A DNA stretch of 49,666 nucleotides from an uncultured Eubacteriales bacterium (GCA_900315195.1 OMYD01000010.1:1-49666), one strand, 5' to 3'. Counted from the stretch's first letter, positions 16,641-25,770 are shown. Translations and numbers: made by a program. The notes: generated by a model from the letters alone, not told the origin.

Positions 16641-17726
16641 TTAGTATTTTGTGGGGCTTGCGTTGAGGTATTTCTTAACCATCAGCGCTACCTTAAATAC
16701 AATCGCGTCCTCAAATTCGCGGAGGTCGAGACCTGTGAGCTTCTTGATTTTCTCAAGACGGTAAACAAGCGTGTTGCGGTGTACAAACAGCTTGCGTGAA
16801 GTCTCGCTTACGTTGAGGTTGTTTTCAAAGAAACGCTGAATGGTAAACAGAGTTTCCTGATCCAGGCTCTCAATTGAACCGCGCTTAAAAACTTCCTTAA
16901 GGAACATCTTGCACAGGGTTGTGGGCAGCTGATAAATCAAACGCGCTATACCGAGGTTGTCATAGCTGACAATTGTGCGCTCCGTGTCAAATACCTTAGC
17001 AACCTCAAGAGCCGACTGAGCCTCTTTAAATGAACGGGCAAGGTCCTTAATACCTGTAACTGTTGTACCGATACCTACAACGCAGTGGGTGTAGAACTCA
17101 CTTGAGAGGGTGTCGGAAATCGAGTTTGCAAGCTTTTCAAGGTCGCGGCCGTCGATGTCGGGCTTAACCTCTTTAACAAGGGCAATTTCCTCCTCGTTAA
17201 TGTTGATAACAAAGTCCTTTGACTTGTCGGGGAAAAGGTTCTGTACGATGTCGTAAGCGGAAACATCAGTACGCGAAACAATCTTAATAAGCAGGCAAAC
17301 GCGTGAAACTTCGGAGTTGAAGTGGAGCTCTCTCGCCTTTAGGTAAATATCGCCGGGGAGAATGTTGTCCATGATAACATTCTTGATAAAGTTTGAGCGA
17401 TCATACTTTTCGTCATAATACTGCTTAATGCTTGCAAAGCTTACCGATAAAAGCTGGGCGTACTTCTGAGCGTACTCGTCTGTGCCCTGCACAAAAACAG
17501 CATAGTCATATTTTGCGCTGCTGCCAAATGACTTGTAGGTAAAGCCGTTGATGACAAAAGGAGCGGTAGAGCTGAGAGTTTCGGAATTTATGCTCTCGTT
17601 GACCTCGCCGATTTTTCCGAGTTCCGAGCATGCGATTACTACGGAAGTTTCATCAATAACGCCGATTGTTCTGTCGATTGCATCTTTCATTTGATGCACG
17701 ATACCCTGAAATAACCTATTTGACAT
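16641..17726 (-). CDS. PucR/CdaR-family transcriptional regulator
   Basis: 361 residues from the ATG at 17726 behind AGAGGT. The N-terminal part is a sensing domain of unknown ligand, a GGDEF-like middle region follows (VGIGTTVTGIKDLARSFKEAQSALEVA), and the C-terminal PucR-type helix-turn-helix reads FFENNLNVSETSRKLFVHRNTLVYRLEKI. Family members respond to small metabolites (sugar acids, purines, amino acids). It lies upstream of the ftsEX operon but is separated by a hairpin, so no functional link is implied. Confidence 0.88.
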   Translation of the reverse strand: MSNRLFQGIVHQMKDAIDRTIGVIDETSVVIACSELGKIGEVNESINSETLSSTAPFVINGFTYKSFGSSAKYDYAVFVQGTDEYAQKYAQLLSVSFASIKQYYDEKYDRSNFIKNVIMDNILPGDIYLKARELHFNSEVSRVCLLIKIVSRTDVSAYDIVQNLFPDKSKDFVININEEEIALVKEVKPDIDGRDLEKLANSISDTLSSEFYTHCVVGIGTTVTGIKDLARSFKEAQSALEVAKVFDTERTIVSYDNLGIARLIYQLPTTLCKMFLKEVFKRGSIESLDQETLFTIQRFFENNLNVSETSRKLFVHRNTLVYRLEKIKKLTGLDLREFEDAIVFKVALMVKKYLNASPTKY

Positions 17727-18054
17727 AGTTCTTACCTCTTTTTCCTGCAATTTTGTTATAACAATGTAAAAGATACATTTCTTCTCATATACATATTACA
17801 CAAAATCGAGAAAAAAATCAACCTCTATCAACAAATTTTTTTGAAAATTTTTAGATATTTTCACGATTATAGGGTTAGTGTTTTTCAATTTGAGATTATC
17901 ATAACACATTAATGTGACGGAAGTGTGACAGATTCGCTGCCGCTTCGCTTTTTATTCTTTTTTATATTTTCTGTTGAAATCACATAAAGCTTATTTTATC
18001 GGAAATCACAGACTGTGTCAGTGAATTAAACTCGGAGTAAATATATCGGGCGTC
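17727..18054. other. Intergenic stretch between divergent genes
   Basis: AT-rich region of about 330 bases between the PucR-type gene and the PASTA protein gene. TGTGA occurs twice in direct orientation (about 17912 and 17923). I see no gene, RNA or convincing promoter for the minus side. Confidence 0.4.
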
Positions 18055-18083
18055 TTGACATCGATTTTTCTTCCGTCTATAAT
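18055..18083 (+). promoter_or_regulatory. Sigma-A promoter of the PASTA/zinc-ribbon gene
   Basis: Consensus TTGACA (18055-18060), 17-bp spacer, consensus TATAAT (18078-18083), 25 bp upstream of the ATG at 18109. Confidence 0.9.
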
Positions 18084-18108
18084 TATTTTATAAAAGAGGT
18101 GAGCGTAA

Positions 18109-18888
18109 ATGATATGTCCTAATTGCAAAGAGAACTATCCCAATCAATTTAATACATGTCCTAATTGCGGCATGCCTTCCCCGCCGCCCGACAATAACAA
18201 CGGCCGCTCAAACAGAATTATGCTTGTATTGGTATGCATTCTGGCAGGTCTGCTCATTGCAGGCGCGGTTGTAACTCTTATTGTATTCAGCCTTTCGAGG
18301 GGCAAAAGCGGCGAAGATACCGACTCATCAACCGTTCAAAGCACTGCCGCAGACACAAAAGCAGCTGCGACAACAGCCGCCGCGACAGAGGATAATAAGG
18401 TATTGCTGCCCGATTTATCGGGATTATCCGAGGACAAGGCAATAGAGTATCTCGATAAGCTGGGGCTTAAATATGACATTCTTCTCGCGGAAAACGACGC
18501 CGCCGCAGGCACTGTATTTAAGCAATCCCCTTCAGCCAACGATAGTGTTGAAAAAGGCAGTAAGGTTAGACTTTATATAGCTAAGCCAAAACCGGTTAAA
18601 CCGACTGCGGAGGCAACGAAAGCTCCTACAGCATCTCCGGAAACCAAGGCTCCTGGAGCCGACACTCAAAAAAACTCGGTACCATATCTGATAAAGGTAT
18701 TCCCCCCTGTTTACATCTACGCCTCCCCCGCAGCTTCCTCTGAGATTGCTATGACGCTCGACGGCGAAGGCGTCTACACCATAGTAGAGGAAAAGCGCGC
18801 CTCGTCCGAGTGGTGGGGCAAGCTGAAATCGGGCGCGGGCTGGGTTAATATGAACGACATAATCGCAAACGGCGGATATGTTATGTAA
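18109..18888 (+). CDS. Membrane protein with zinc ribbon, PASTA domain and SH3-like C-terminus
   Basis: 259 residues: N-terminal zinc ribbon (CPNCKENY...CPNCG), one membrane helix (about 37-60), an Ala/Thr linker, one PASTA domain (LPDLSGLSEDKAIEYLDKLG to KGSKVRLYIAKP), a Pro/Thr/Lys linker, and an SH3b-like end (YIYASPAASSEIAMTL...EWWGKLKSGAGWVNM). PASTA and SH3b modules usually bind peptidoglycan, so an inside zinc ribbon plus outside wall-binding part suggests a wall-sensing or anchoring protein. No kinase domain is attached. Its role is not known. ATG behind AGAGGTGAG. Confidence 0.85.
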   Translation: MICPNCKENYPNQFNTCPNCGMPSPPPDNNNGRSNRIMLVLVCILAGLLIAGAVVTLIVFSLSRGKSGEDTDSSTVQSTAADTKAAATTAAATEDNKVLLPDLSGLSEDKAIEYLDKLGLKYDILLAENDAAAGTVFKQSPSANDSVEKGSKVRLYIAKPKPVKPTAEATKAPTASPETKAPGADTQKNSVPYLIKVFPPVYIYASPAASSEIAMTLDGEGVYTIVEEKRASSEWWGKLKSGAGWVNMNDIIANGGYVM

Positions 18889-18930
18889 ACATTAATTCAT
18901 TATGTGTAATTAACGTCGTACTGAAACAGA

Positions 18931-18965
18931 AAAAGCCATCGATGATAATTTCACCGATGGCTTTT
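18931..18965. terminator. Bidirectional terminator
   Basis: AAAAGCCATCG pairs with CGATGGCTTTTT, with A and T tracts on either side, between the convergent PASTA and DUF5050-like genes. Confidence 0.92.
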
Positions 18966-18978
18966 TGTTTATTTAGTT

Positions 18979-20328
18979 TTATTCACTTTGCCACCAGCCC
19001 TCACGGCAGCCTTCGTCGGTTTTGTAAGCATAGAAGTATTCGGGCTTGTAGTTTTCGCTTATTTTATATCGGACTGAGTATTTGTCGGGATAATTCGGGT
19101 CGGTTGAGCTTATCACTTTTGACGCGCCCTTAAAAGGCTTTAATAATAAAGTGCTTGTCACATAGAGATAACCGTCAATTACGTCAATATACTCCGCCGC
19201 CGCGAAATCCTTCACCAGGTTTTCCTGCTTTTCAAGATTTTCCGTATTAAGCGTGTTCAATTTATTCACACCGTTATCTTTTGTAACATAGTAAAGCACA
19301 CTACCGTCATAATTAATTGTTGTAATAGTTTCAGAACCGTTAAGCTCGATAAGCTTTTCAAAGCCGCTGCCGTCGGTCTTAACGCGATTGAGAGATGATT
19401 TTTTCTCAACAATATTATTTTCAAAATAGTACAAATAATCGCCGATCACCAAAATCTGCTGTGTGCCATATTCTCTCTTCAAATCCTCACGGTGTAAAAG
19501 TGTCTTTTCCGAACCGTCGGTTTTCATTTTATAAACTCCCGCTTTATCCCCTTTCTTTTCCATATCGTTATCGAGATAATAAATCCAGCCGTTACAGATT
19601 GTATAGCTATACGCGGTAATGTCAGCGTCACCGACGCGCTCGATCTTTCCGCTAGTTTTGTTGACTTTACATATACGTCCCATCGGCTCTTTGGATTTGC
19701 TTAACTCCGGCACAATCAAACAATAAACACTGTCATCGTAAGCTATGGGAAAACGAATGTAACTTATGCAGTCCGAAAAGTATTCGTCAACATCATTGAA
19801 ATCCAAGAAGCGCGTTGGATAGTATTTACCGTCTTTATAATCAAAGCGATATAACCCGTCATCATATAATTCATACACCGCTTCATTGTCGAAACACGAG
19901 TACCGGGGATTTAGAGAAAAATACTTATCTTCCTCGCCTGCGATTTCTTTCACATCATGGTAATCTTTTCCGTCCTCTGTATAGAACGGCAAGCGAATGT
20001 TAATAAACTGCTTGCCGTCATTTTTAAAGCTTAGCGAGGGCTTGAAGTTGAAAGACGAGCCTTCCGACGCGCTTTTATCAAAAGGCTTCAAAACAAGAAA
20101 CACTCCGGCTGCGACTGCCGCGGCAAGCACTACTGCCACGGCAGCGATTATAACTGCCTTTTTACTTTTCTTCTTTTTTGGCGCGGGCGGCTCTAAGGAT
20201 ATTTCAGGCATAGTTTTGCCTGCAGGCTCGACTTTCGGCTCAGCAGCCTTTACCCGCAAGTCAGCGCCGCATTTTCCGCAAAATTTAGCAATGTCCAGAT
20301 TTTGGGCTCCGCAATTCGGACAAATCAT
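18979..20328 (-). CDS. Zinc-ribbon membrane protein with DUF5050-like beta-propeller
   Basis: 449 residues: zinc ribbon (CPNCGAQN...CGKCGADL), a Pro/Lys-rich linker, one membrane helix (about 58-80), and a long extracytoplasmic part built of repeats of the type ...GWIYYLDND...GVYKMKTDGSEKTLL, GDYLYYFENN...LNRVKTDGSGFEKLI and GSVLYYVTKD, which is the DUF5050 propeller pattern. The function is not established. The same zinc ribbon-helix-outer domain plan is used by the convergent PASTA protein, so the two may share a theme. ATG behind GGAGGCGAT. Confidence 0.82.
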   Translation of the reverse strand: MICPNCGAQNLDIAKFCGKCGADLRVKAAEPKVEPAGKTMPEISLEPPAPKKKKSKKAVIIAAVAVVLAAAVAAGVFLVLKPFDKSASEGSSFNFKPSLSFKNDGKQFINIRLPFYTEDGKDYHDVKEIAGEEDKYFSLNPRYSCFDNEAVYELYDDGLYRFDYKDGKYYPTRFLDFNDVDEYFSDCISYIRFPIAYDDSVYCLIVPELSKSKEPMGRICKVNKTSGKIERVGDADITAYSYTICNGWIYYLDNDMEKKGDKAGVYKMKTDGSEKTLLHREDLKREYGTQQILVIGDYLYYFENNIVEKKSSLNRVKTDGSGFEKLIELNGSETITTINYDGSVLYYVTKDNGVNKLNTLNTENLEKQENLVKDFAAAEYIDVIDGYLYVTSTLLLKPFKGASKVISSTDPNYPDKYSVRYKISENYKPEYFYAYKTDEGCREGWWQSE

Positions 20329-20404
20329 ACTATCGCCTCCGTTTTGTGATACTTTAATTATAGCAAGCTATGAGAAGTATTTCAATAAAAATAAAAGAAT
20401 TACG

Positions 20405-20440
20405 CAAAAAAGCGGCAGCCTTTTCAGACTGTCGCTTTTT
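20405..20440 (-). terminator. Terminator of the hydrogenase operon
   Basis: On the minus strand GCGACAG pairs with CTGCCGC, followed by TTTTTT, about 130 bp past the hydA stop. Confidence 0.88.
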
Positions 20441-20567
20441 AGTACGCAATTATTATGCTGATATGACAGAAGACTTCTGTTCCCGCGAGTTATAATGCGC
20501 CATTGCAGAAACGTATTGATTACATCAACACTATCCAAAGGCGCGCTTCCAACCGGTGTGACCGGAA

Positions 20568-22310
20568 TCAGATGCCCTTTTCTCTCTTAACGTAAGAGGT
20601 ATGGAGCAGCTCGTGAGCGAGGTGTGAGCCGGGCTCGCCGAGGTATTCCTCATAGATAGCCTTGATTTCGGGGTTATCGTGAGACTTTCTGTAAGGCAGA
20701 TTTACATCGTCCTCATAGAGAGCCTTAGCGCGCAGAGCCTTGAGGTCTGTAAAGTTCCTTACATGACCGGGCTGAATGGGCTGTCCGCCGCCGTTTACAC
20801 AGCCGCCGGGGCAGCACATGATTTCAACGAACTGATAATCAGCCTCGCCCGCGCGGATCTTGTCAAGGACAACAGCCGCGTTCTTGAGTCCCGAAACAAC
20901 TGCAACCTTAACAGTCATGCCTGCAACCTCGTAGGTAGCTTCCTTGATGTCGTCGGTGCCGCGAACTTCGTTGTAGTCGATCTGCTTGAGGTCCTCGCCT
21001 GTCAGAACATCGGCTACGGTTCTGAGAGCCGCTTCCATAACGCCGCCTGTTGCGCCGAAGATGGTGCCCGCGCCTGTACCGATACCCATGATGGGATCGA
21101 ACTGAGCGTCCTCAAGAGATGTGAACTGAATGCCGGCTCTCTTGATCATCTTTGCAAGCTCACGGGTTGTGATTGAGATATCGTTATCCTGCATACCGTC
21201 GCGTCCCTGGTCGTCGCGCTTGATTTCAAACTTCTTGGCTACGCAGGGCATTACCGATACAACAACGATGTCCTTGGGATCGATGCCTGCCTTCTGAGCG
21301 TAGTAGGACTTGATCATAGCGCCCTGCATCTGCTGGGGTGACTTACAGGTTGAAAGGTGCGGAATAAGGTCGGGATAGTAGTGCTCGCAGAACTTAATCC
21401 AGCCGGGCGAGCAGGATGTGATCATCGGCAGAACGCCGCCGTTCTGAACACGGTGAATGAACTCTGTGCCCTCCTCCATAATGGTAAGGTCGGCGCCGAA
21501 GTTGGTATCGAACACCTTGTCAAAGCCGAGAAGTTTAAGAGCTGCAACCATTTTGCCTGTTACATTTGTGCCGATAGGCATATCGAAGCACTCGCCCAGT
21601 GTCGCGCGGATCGAAGGAGCGGTGTGTACAACAACGTGCTTGGTCGGGTCTGCGATAGCCTCAAAGACCTTGTCGGTGTCGTCGCGCTCAACAAGCGCGC
21701 CTGTGGGACATACAACGGTGCACTGACCGCAGCTTACGCATGAAACGTCGCCAAGATCCTGCTCGAACGCGCATGTAATAGCGGTGTCAAATCCGCGGTT
21801 ATTAGCGCCGATTACGGATACATACTGGTTTTTACAAGCTGCTACGCAGCGGCGGCAGAGAATGCACTTGTTGTTGTTGCGAACGAGGTGCAGAGTGGAG
21901 TGATCCTCCTCATAGTGAGTCTCCTCGCCCTCAAACGCCTTTTCGTCAACGCCGTACTCCAGGCAGAGCTGCTGAAGCTCGCAGTTGTTGCTTCTGGGGC
22001 ATGACAGACATTTTTTGTCGTGGTTTGAAAGAAGAAGCTCGAGGTTCATCTTTCTGTATTTCTGGATTTGCGGAGTATTTGTAAAGATTTCGGTGCCCTC
22101 TCTGTCAATGGGATATACGCAGGCAGCAACCAGGCTGCGCGCGCCCTTGACCTCGCAAAGGCACATACGGCAAGCGCCGATCTCGTTGATTTCTTTCAGA
22201 AAGCATAAGGTCGGGATTTTAATGCCGAATTTGTGGCAGGCTTCCAGGATTGTTGTGTTCTTTTCAACCTGATAGTCTTTGCCGTTGATTTTGATATTCA
22301 ACATTTCCAT
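20568..22310 (-). CDS. hydA: [FeFe]-hydrogenase catalytic subunit HydA (electron-bifurcating type)
   Basis: Reduces protons to H2 in the cytosolic HydABC complex, using NADH and reduced ferredoxin together. 580 residues: N-terminal [2Fe-2S] domain (CHKFGIKIPTLC...CRMC), the His-ligated cluster (HDKKCLSCPRSNNCELQQLC), two [4Fe-4S] sets (CILCRRCVAAC, CVSCGQCTVVCP) and the H-cluster domain. L1 reads TSCSPGW rather than TSCCPGW, L2 MPCVAKKFE, L3 EIMCCPGGCVNGGGQP (Cys in place of the usual Ala of MAC). The L1 Ser and extra L3 Cys occur together and deserve a check. Last gene of the hyd operon; ATG behind GGAGAG. Confidence 0.95.
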   Translation of the reverse strand: MEMLNIKINGKDYQVEKNTTILEACHKFGIKIPTLCFLKEINEIGACRMCLCEVKGARSLVAACVYPIDREGTEIFTNTPQIQKYRKMNLELLLSNHDKKCLSCPRSNNCELQQLCLEYGVDEKAFEGEETHYEEDHSTLHLVRNNNKCILCRRCVAACKNQYVSVIGANNRGFDTAITCAFEQDLGDVSCVSCGQCTVVCPTGALVERDDTDKVFEAIADPTKHVVVHTAPSIRATLGECFDMPIGTNVTGKMVAALKLLGFDKVFDTNFGADLTIMEEGTEFIHRVQNGGVLPMITSCSPGWIKFCEHYYPDLIPHLSTCKSPQQMQGAMIKSYYAQKAGIDPKDIVVVSVMPCVAKKFEIKRDDQGRDGMQDNDISITTRELAKMIKRAGIQFTSLEDAQFDPIMGIGTGAGTIFGATGGVMEAALRTVADVLTGEDLKQIDYNEVRGTDDIKEATYEVAGMTVKVAVVSGLKNAAVVLDKIRAGEADYQFVEIMCCPGGCVNGGGQPIQPGHVRNFTDLKALRAKALYEDDVNLPYRKSHDNPEIKAIYEEYLGEPGSHLAHELLHTSYVKREKGI

Positions 22311-22327
22311 TATATTCTCTCCTTTCC

Positions 22328-24136
22328 TTAAGCCTTATAAATAGCGTTAAACTTACATGTAGCCATACAAGCGCCGCACTTGATACACTTCTTGGCGTCG
22401 ATTTCCAGAGCCGGACGTCTCTTTCCGGGAGCGGTGTAATCGGTGACGGAAATAGCCTGAACGGGGCACTTTCTTGAGCAGAGACCGCAGCCGGCGCACT
22501 TCTCTTTGTCGATTGTGTACTCGAGCAGGTCTTTACAAACGCCCGCGGGACACTTTTTGTCCTGAATATGAGCGATATACTCGTTCCTGAAATAGCGCAG
22601 GGTTGAAAGAACGGGGTTGGGAGCGGTTTGTCCCAGACCGCACAGGGAGTTCGCCTTGATGAATTCGCACAGCTCCTCCATCTCGTCGAGCATTTCCATT
22701 GTGCCCTGGCCCTTTGTGATTTTGTCGAGCATTTCAAGCAGACGCTTTGTACCGATACGGCAGGGAGTACATTTACCGCAGCTCTCGTCAACGGTAAACT
22801 CGAGGAAGAACTTGGCAACGTCTACCATACAGTTGTCCTCATCCATAACGATCAGACCGCCCGAGCCCATCATTGAGCCGATAGCGAGCAGGTTGTCGTA
22901 GTCGATCGGAACGTCGAGATGCTCCTCGGGGATACATCCGCCGGAGGGGCCGCCTGTCTGAGCAGCCTTGAACTTTTTGCCGTTGGGGATGCCGCCGCCG
23001 ATCTCAAATACGATCTCACGAAGGGTCGTGCCCATCGGGATCTCAACAAGGCCTGTGTGGTTGATCTTGCCGCCGAGCGCGAATACCTTAGTACCCTTGC
23101 TCTTCTCGGTACCCATTGAAGCAAACCACTCAGGACCGTTGAGGATTATCTGCGCGATGTTCGCGTAGGTTTCAACATTGTTGAGGATGGTGGGCTTCTG
23201 ATAAAGTCCCTTTACAGCCGGGAACGGAGGACGCGGACGGGGCTCGCCGCGCTTGCCTTCGATTGAAGTCATAAGAGCTGTTTCCTCGCCGCATACGAAC
23301 GCGCCCGCGCCGAGACGGAGCTCCATGTCAAAGTTAAAGCCTGTGCCGAAGATGTCCTCGCCGAGCAGACCGTACTCGCGAGCCTGGTCGATAGCGATCT
23401 GCAGACGCTTAACGGCGATAGGATACTCGGCGCGTACATATACGCGGCCCTTTGAAGCGCCGATAGCGTAGCCCGCGATTGCCATAGCCTCGATCAGTGA
23501 GTGCGGGTCGCCCTCAAGAACGGAACGATCCATGAATGCGCCGGGGTCGCCCTCGTCGGCGTTACAGCAGACGTACTTCTGATCAGCCTGGTTGCCCGCG
23601 GCGAATTTCCACTTTAAGCCTGTGGGGAAGCCCGCGCCGCCTCTGCCGCGCAGACCTGAGTCGAGGATTGTCTGAATAACTTCCTCGGGAGTCATTTCGG
23701 TGAGAACCTTGCCCAGAGCGGCATAACCGTCACGGGCGATGTAGTCGTCGATCTTCTCGGGATCGATAACGCCGCAGTTACGCAGCGCAACACGCTTTTG
23801 CTTAGCGTAGAAAGCGGTTTTGTTAAGGGATTTGATTGTGTCGTCAACAACTGTCTCCTGATAAAGCAGACGGGTAACGATTCTTCCCTTTAAGAGGTGC
23901 TCCTCGACGATTTCGGGGATATCCTCGATTTTAACCATGGAATAGAAGCTGCCCTCGGGATAAACAACCATGATGGGGCCGAGCGCGCACAGACCGAAGC
24001 AGCCTGTGGTGATGACGTTAACTTCTTTTTCCAGACCGTTTTTCTTGATTTCTTCCTTCAGCTTTTCAGCAATCTGTAAGCTGTTTGAGGAGGTACATCC
24101 GGTACCGCCGCAAACAAGCACATTAGAACGATACAT
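22328..24136 (-). CDS. hydB: Hydrogenase flavoprotein subunit HydB (NuoF-like)
   Basis: NADH-binding, FMN-containing subunit of the bifurcating hydrogenase. 602 residues: thioredoxin-like [2Fe-2S] region at the N-terminus (GGTGCTSSN, TTGCFGLC), the NuoF core with GRGGAGFPTGLKWKF, GEETALMTSIEG and the cluster motif ESCGKCTPCRIGT, then two ferredoxin-type [4Fe-4S] sets at the C-terminus (CAGCGLCSRKCP, CIKCGACMATCK). This domain order is the HydB/HndC pattern rather than plain NuoF. ATG behind AAAGGAGG; 17 bp upstream of hydA. Confidence 0.95.
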   Translation of the reverse strand: MYRSNVLVCGGTGCTSSNSLQIAEKLKEEIKKNGLEKEVNVITTGCFGLCALGPIMVVYPEGSFYSMVKIEDIPEIVEEHLLKGRIVTRLLYQETVVDDTIKSLNKTAFYAKQKRVALRNCGVIDPEKIDDYIARDGYAALGKVLTEMTPEEVIQTILDSGLRGRGGAGFPTGLKWKFAAGNQADQKYVCCNADEGDPGAFMDRSVLEGDPHSLIEAMAIAGYAIGASKGRVYVRAEYPIAVKRLQIAIDQAREYGLLGEDIFGTGFNFDMELRLGAGAFVCGEETALMTSIEGKRGEPRPRPPFPAVKGLYQKPTILNNVETYANIAQIILNGPEWFASMGTEKSKGTKVFALGGKINHTGLVEIPMGTTLREIVFEIGGGIPNGKKFKAAQTGGPSGGCIPEEHLDVPIDYDNLLAIGSMMGSGGLIVMDEDNCMVDVAKFFLEFTVDESCGKCTPCRIGTKRLLEMLDKITKGQGTMEMLDEMEELCEFIKANSLCGLGQTAPNPVLSTLRYFRNEYIAHIQDKKCPAGVCKDLLEYTIDKEKCAGCGLCSRKCPVQAISVTDYTAPGKRRPALEIDAKKCIKCGACMATCKFNAIYKA

Positions 24137-24149
24137 TCATTGACCTCCT

Positions 24150-24524
24150 TTAGTTTTCCATCGCTCCGATTGTAAACTCGGTAACAACGTTTTTATTTAC
24201 AAGATGATCGTTTACGATTCTCGCTACCTTTTCGGGCGTCATCTTAACGTAGGTAACTTTTTCCTGACCGGGAATTTCAACCTCGACAACCGGCTCGTAC
24301 TGGCAGATGCCGATGCAGCCTGTCTGGGTAACTACGATATCGTCCTGCAAACCGCGCTTTGCGATTTCCTCGGTAAACGCGTTGAGAACTGGTCTTGCGC
24401 CCGCCGCAATACCGCAGGTAGCCATACCTACCAGAACGCGCGCGGCGTTGGGATTCTCTTTTCTTAAAGCGACATTAGCTTTCGCTCTGTCTCTGATAGC
24501 CTGTAATTCGGCTAAAGATTTCAT
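24150..24524 (-). CDS. Thioredoxin-like [2Fe-2S] ferredoxin of the hydrogenase operon (HndB-like)
   Basis: 124 residues with four cluster-binding cysteines: MATCGIAAGA (first) and QTGCIGICQYEP (later pair), in a thioredoxin-like fold. Equivalent to the small HndB-type protein coded between the NuoE- and NuoF-like genes of many clostridial hydrogenases. Start ATG at 24524 behind GGAGGTG; it overlaps the stop of the preceding ATPase gene (ATGA), implying translational coupling. Confidence 0.88.
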   Translation of the reverse strand: MKSLAELQAIRDRAKANVALRKENPNAARVLVGMATCGIAAGARPVLNAFTEEIAKRGLQDDIVVTQTGCIGICQYEPVVEVEIPGQEKVTYVKMTPEKVARIVNDHLVNKNVVTEFTIGAMEN

Positions 24525-25075
24525 AATTCTGCACCTCCGCAAATATTTTCAGTTTGTTCCTTTAAAAATTCTTCAATCCATTCCACCACATCGGGGGTGT
24601 CAAGGCTTACGCCCTGCAAAACCTCCCTGAGCTCGCGCGTATCAAGCGTGAACGAGCCCGAGTCGGTGCTGTGCGTAAAGACAAAGTCTATGTCCGGGTT
24701 GCACCGAATAAGAATGGAAACCGTGGAATTTATATCCCCCAGAGGAGTCATATCCACATGACTTTTAACGTAGCCCGCCGTGGTGACAGTGCCTTCGCCT
24801 AACTTTGACCGAATGTCAAAGCTGCCGCCTGTCTGCTCTGCCGACATCTTGAACAGCGGAACGCCCAGCCCCACCTTTCGGGTGGTTCGGGTTGTAAAGA
24901 ACGGGTCTATTACCTGCTTTACCTGCTCCTCAGTCATGCCGCAGCCATTATCTTTGATGGTGATTTTAAGGAAATCGCTCTTGTCGCTCTCCTCCACCGT
25001 GATAAAAACAAGTGTTGCTTCGGCCCTTACGGAATTTTGGGCAACGTCCATTACGTTAAGCGACAGCTCACGCAT
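24521..25075 (-). CDS. Histidine-kinase-like ATPase of the hydrogenase operon
   Basis: 184 residues from the ATG at 25075, overlapping the hydC stop by 8 bp. GHKL ATPase boxes are present: NSVRAEAT (N box), IKDNGCGM (G1), then FFTTRTTRKVGLGVPLF (F/G2 region). There is no dimerisation/His-phosphoacceptor region, transmembrane part or receiver domain, so it is not a standard sensor kinase. The C-terminal about 60 residues are specific to this family. It is found inside hyd operons of several Clostridia; its role (regulation of the complex or of transcription) is not known to me. Confidence 0.85.
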   Translation of the reverse strand: MRELSLNVMDVAQNSVRAEATLVFITVEESDKSDFLKITIKDNGCGMTEEQVKQVIDPFFTTRTTRKVGLGVPLFKMSAEQTGGSFDIRSKLGEGTVTTAGYVKSHVDMTPLGDINSTVSILIRCNPDIDFVFTHSTDSGSFTLDTRELREVLQGVSLDTPDVVEWIEEFLKEQTENICGGAEL

Positions 25076-25568
25076 CCTTATACTTTTCAAGAATGCCGGG
25101 AACGTCGGCAACAGTCAGTCTGCCGTAAACCTCATCGTTGACGGTGAGTACGGGCGCAAGACCGCAGGCGCCGATGCAGCGGCACGCTGTCAGCGAGAAC
25201 TTGCCGTCGGGGGTGCATTCCTCCGCCTCGATGCCGAGCAGCTCGGAAAGCTTGTTGAGAATGTCGCCTGAGCCCTTAACATAGCAAGCTGTACCAAGGC
25301 AAACCGAAATGTTGTATTTGCCCTTTGGTGACAGAGCGAACTGTGAATAGAAGGTTGATACTCCGTATACCTCCTCAAGCGGAACACCCAAGCCCTCTGC
25401 AACCATTTTCTGAACCTCGATAGGCAGGTATCCGTAGATTTCCTGCGCCTCCTGAAGCACGGGCATTACAGCGCCGGGATCATCGATGTTCTTCGCGATG
25501 ACCTCCTTCAGCTTTGCCTCCTGCTCAGGTGTGCCTGAAAACGGAATTGTGCTGATTTTTTTTTGCAT
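25068..25568 (-). CDS. hydC: Hydrogenase subunit HydC (NuoE-like)
   Basis: 166-residue thioredoxin-like [2Fe-2S] subunit. The cluster cysteines are in CLGTACYVKGSGD and CRCIGACGLAP, and the N-terminal helical part (VMPVLQEAQEIYGYLP) is the usual NuoE start. It passes electrons between HydB and HydA. First gene of the operon: ATG behind GGAGGAAAAACT, with a promoter about 80 bp upstream. Confidence 0.95.
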   Translation of the reverse strand: MQKKISTIPFSGTPEQEAKLKEVIAKNIDDPGAVMPVLQEAQEIYGYLPIEVQKMVAEGLGVPLEEVYGVSTFYSQFALSPKGKYNISVCLGTACYVKGSGDILNKLSELLGIEAEECTPDGKFSLTACRCIGACGLAPVLTVNDEVYGRLTVADVPGILEKYKDA

Positions 25569-25648
25569 AGTTTTTCCTCCCTGAATATAATTGTCATTAC
25601 CGATAAAAAAACATTACATTTAAGTAACGTTATATTTACTCACTTGAT

Positions 25649-25677
25649 ATTATAACATAGATAAAACAAAAAGTCTA
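25649..25677 (-). promoter_or_regulatory. Likely promoter of the hydC-hydA operon
   Basis: Minus strand: weak -35 TAGACT (25672-25677), 17-bp spacer, consensus TATAAT (25649-25654). A dyad TTAC-ATTTAA-GTAA lies at 25614-25627, about 15-30 nt inside the transcript, and could be an operator; the regulator is unknown. Confidence 0.65.
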
Positions 25678-25770
25678 CAAAAGTTTTTTCCTTATTTGTC
25701 AAAAATCGCAAAAATTTTTCAAAAATGCCGAAGATGTCAACAAATATCAGATTTTTCGCAAGTTTTCAAA

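Noticed and set aside
25614-25627. Rex operator in the hydC leader
   Set aside because: The dyad is TTAC-N6-GTAA and lacks the TTGT/ACAA ends of Rex sites.
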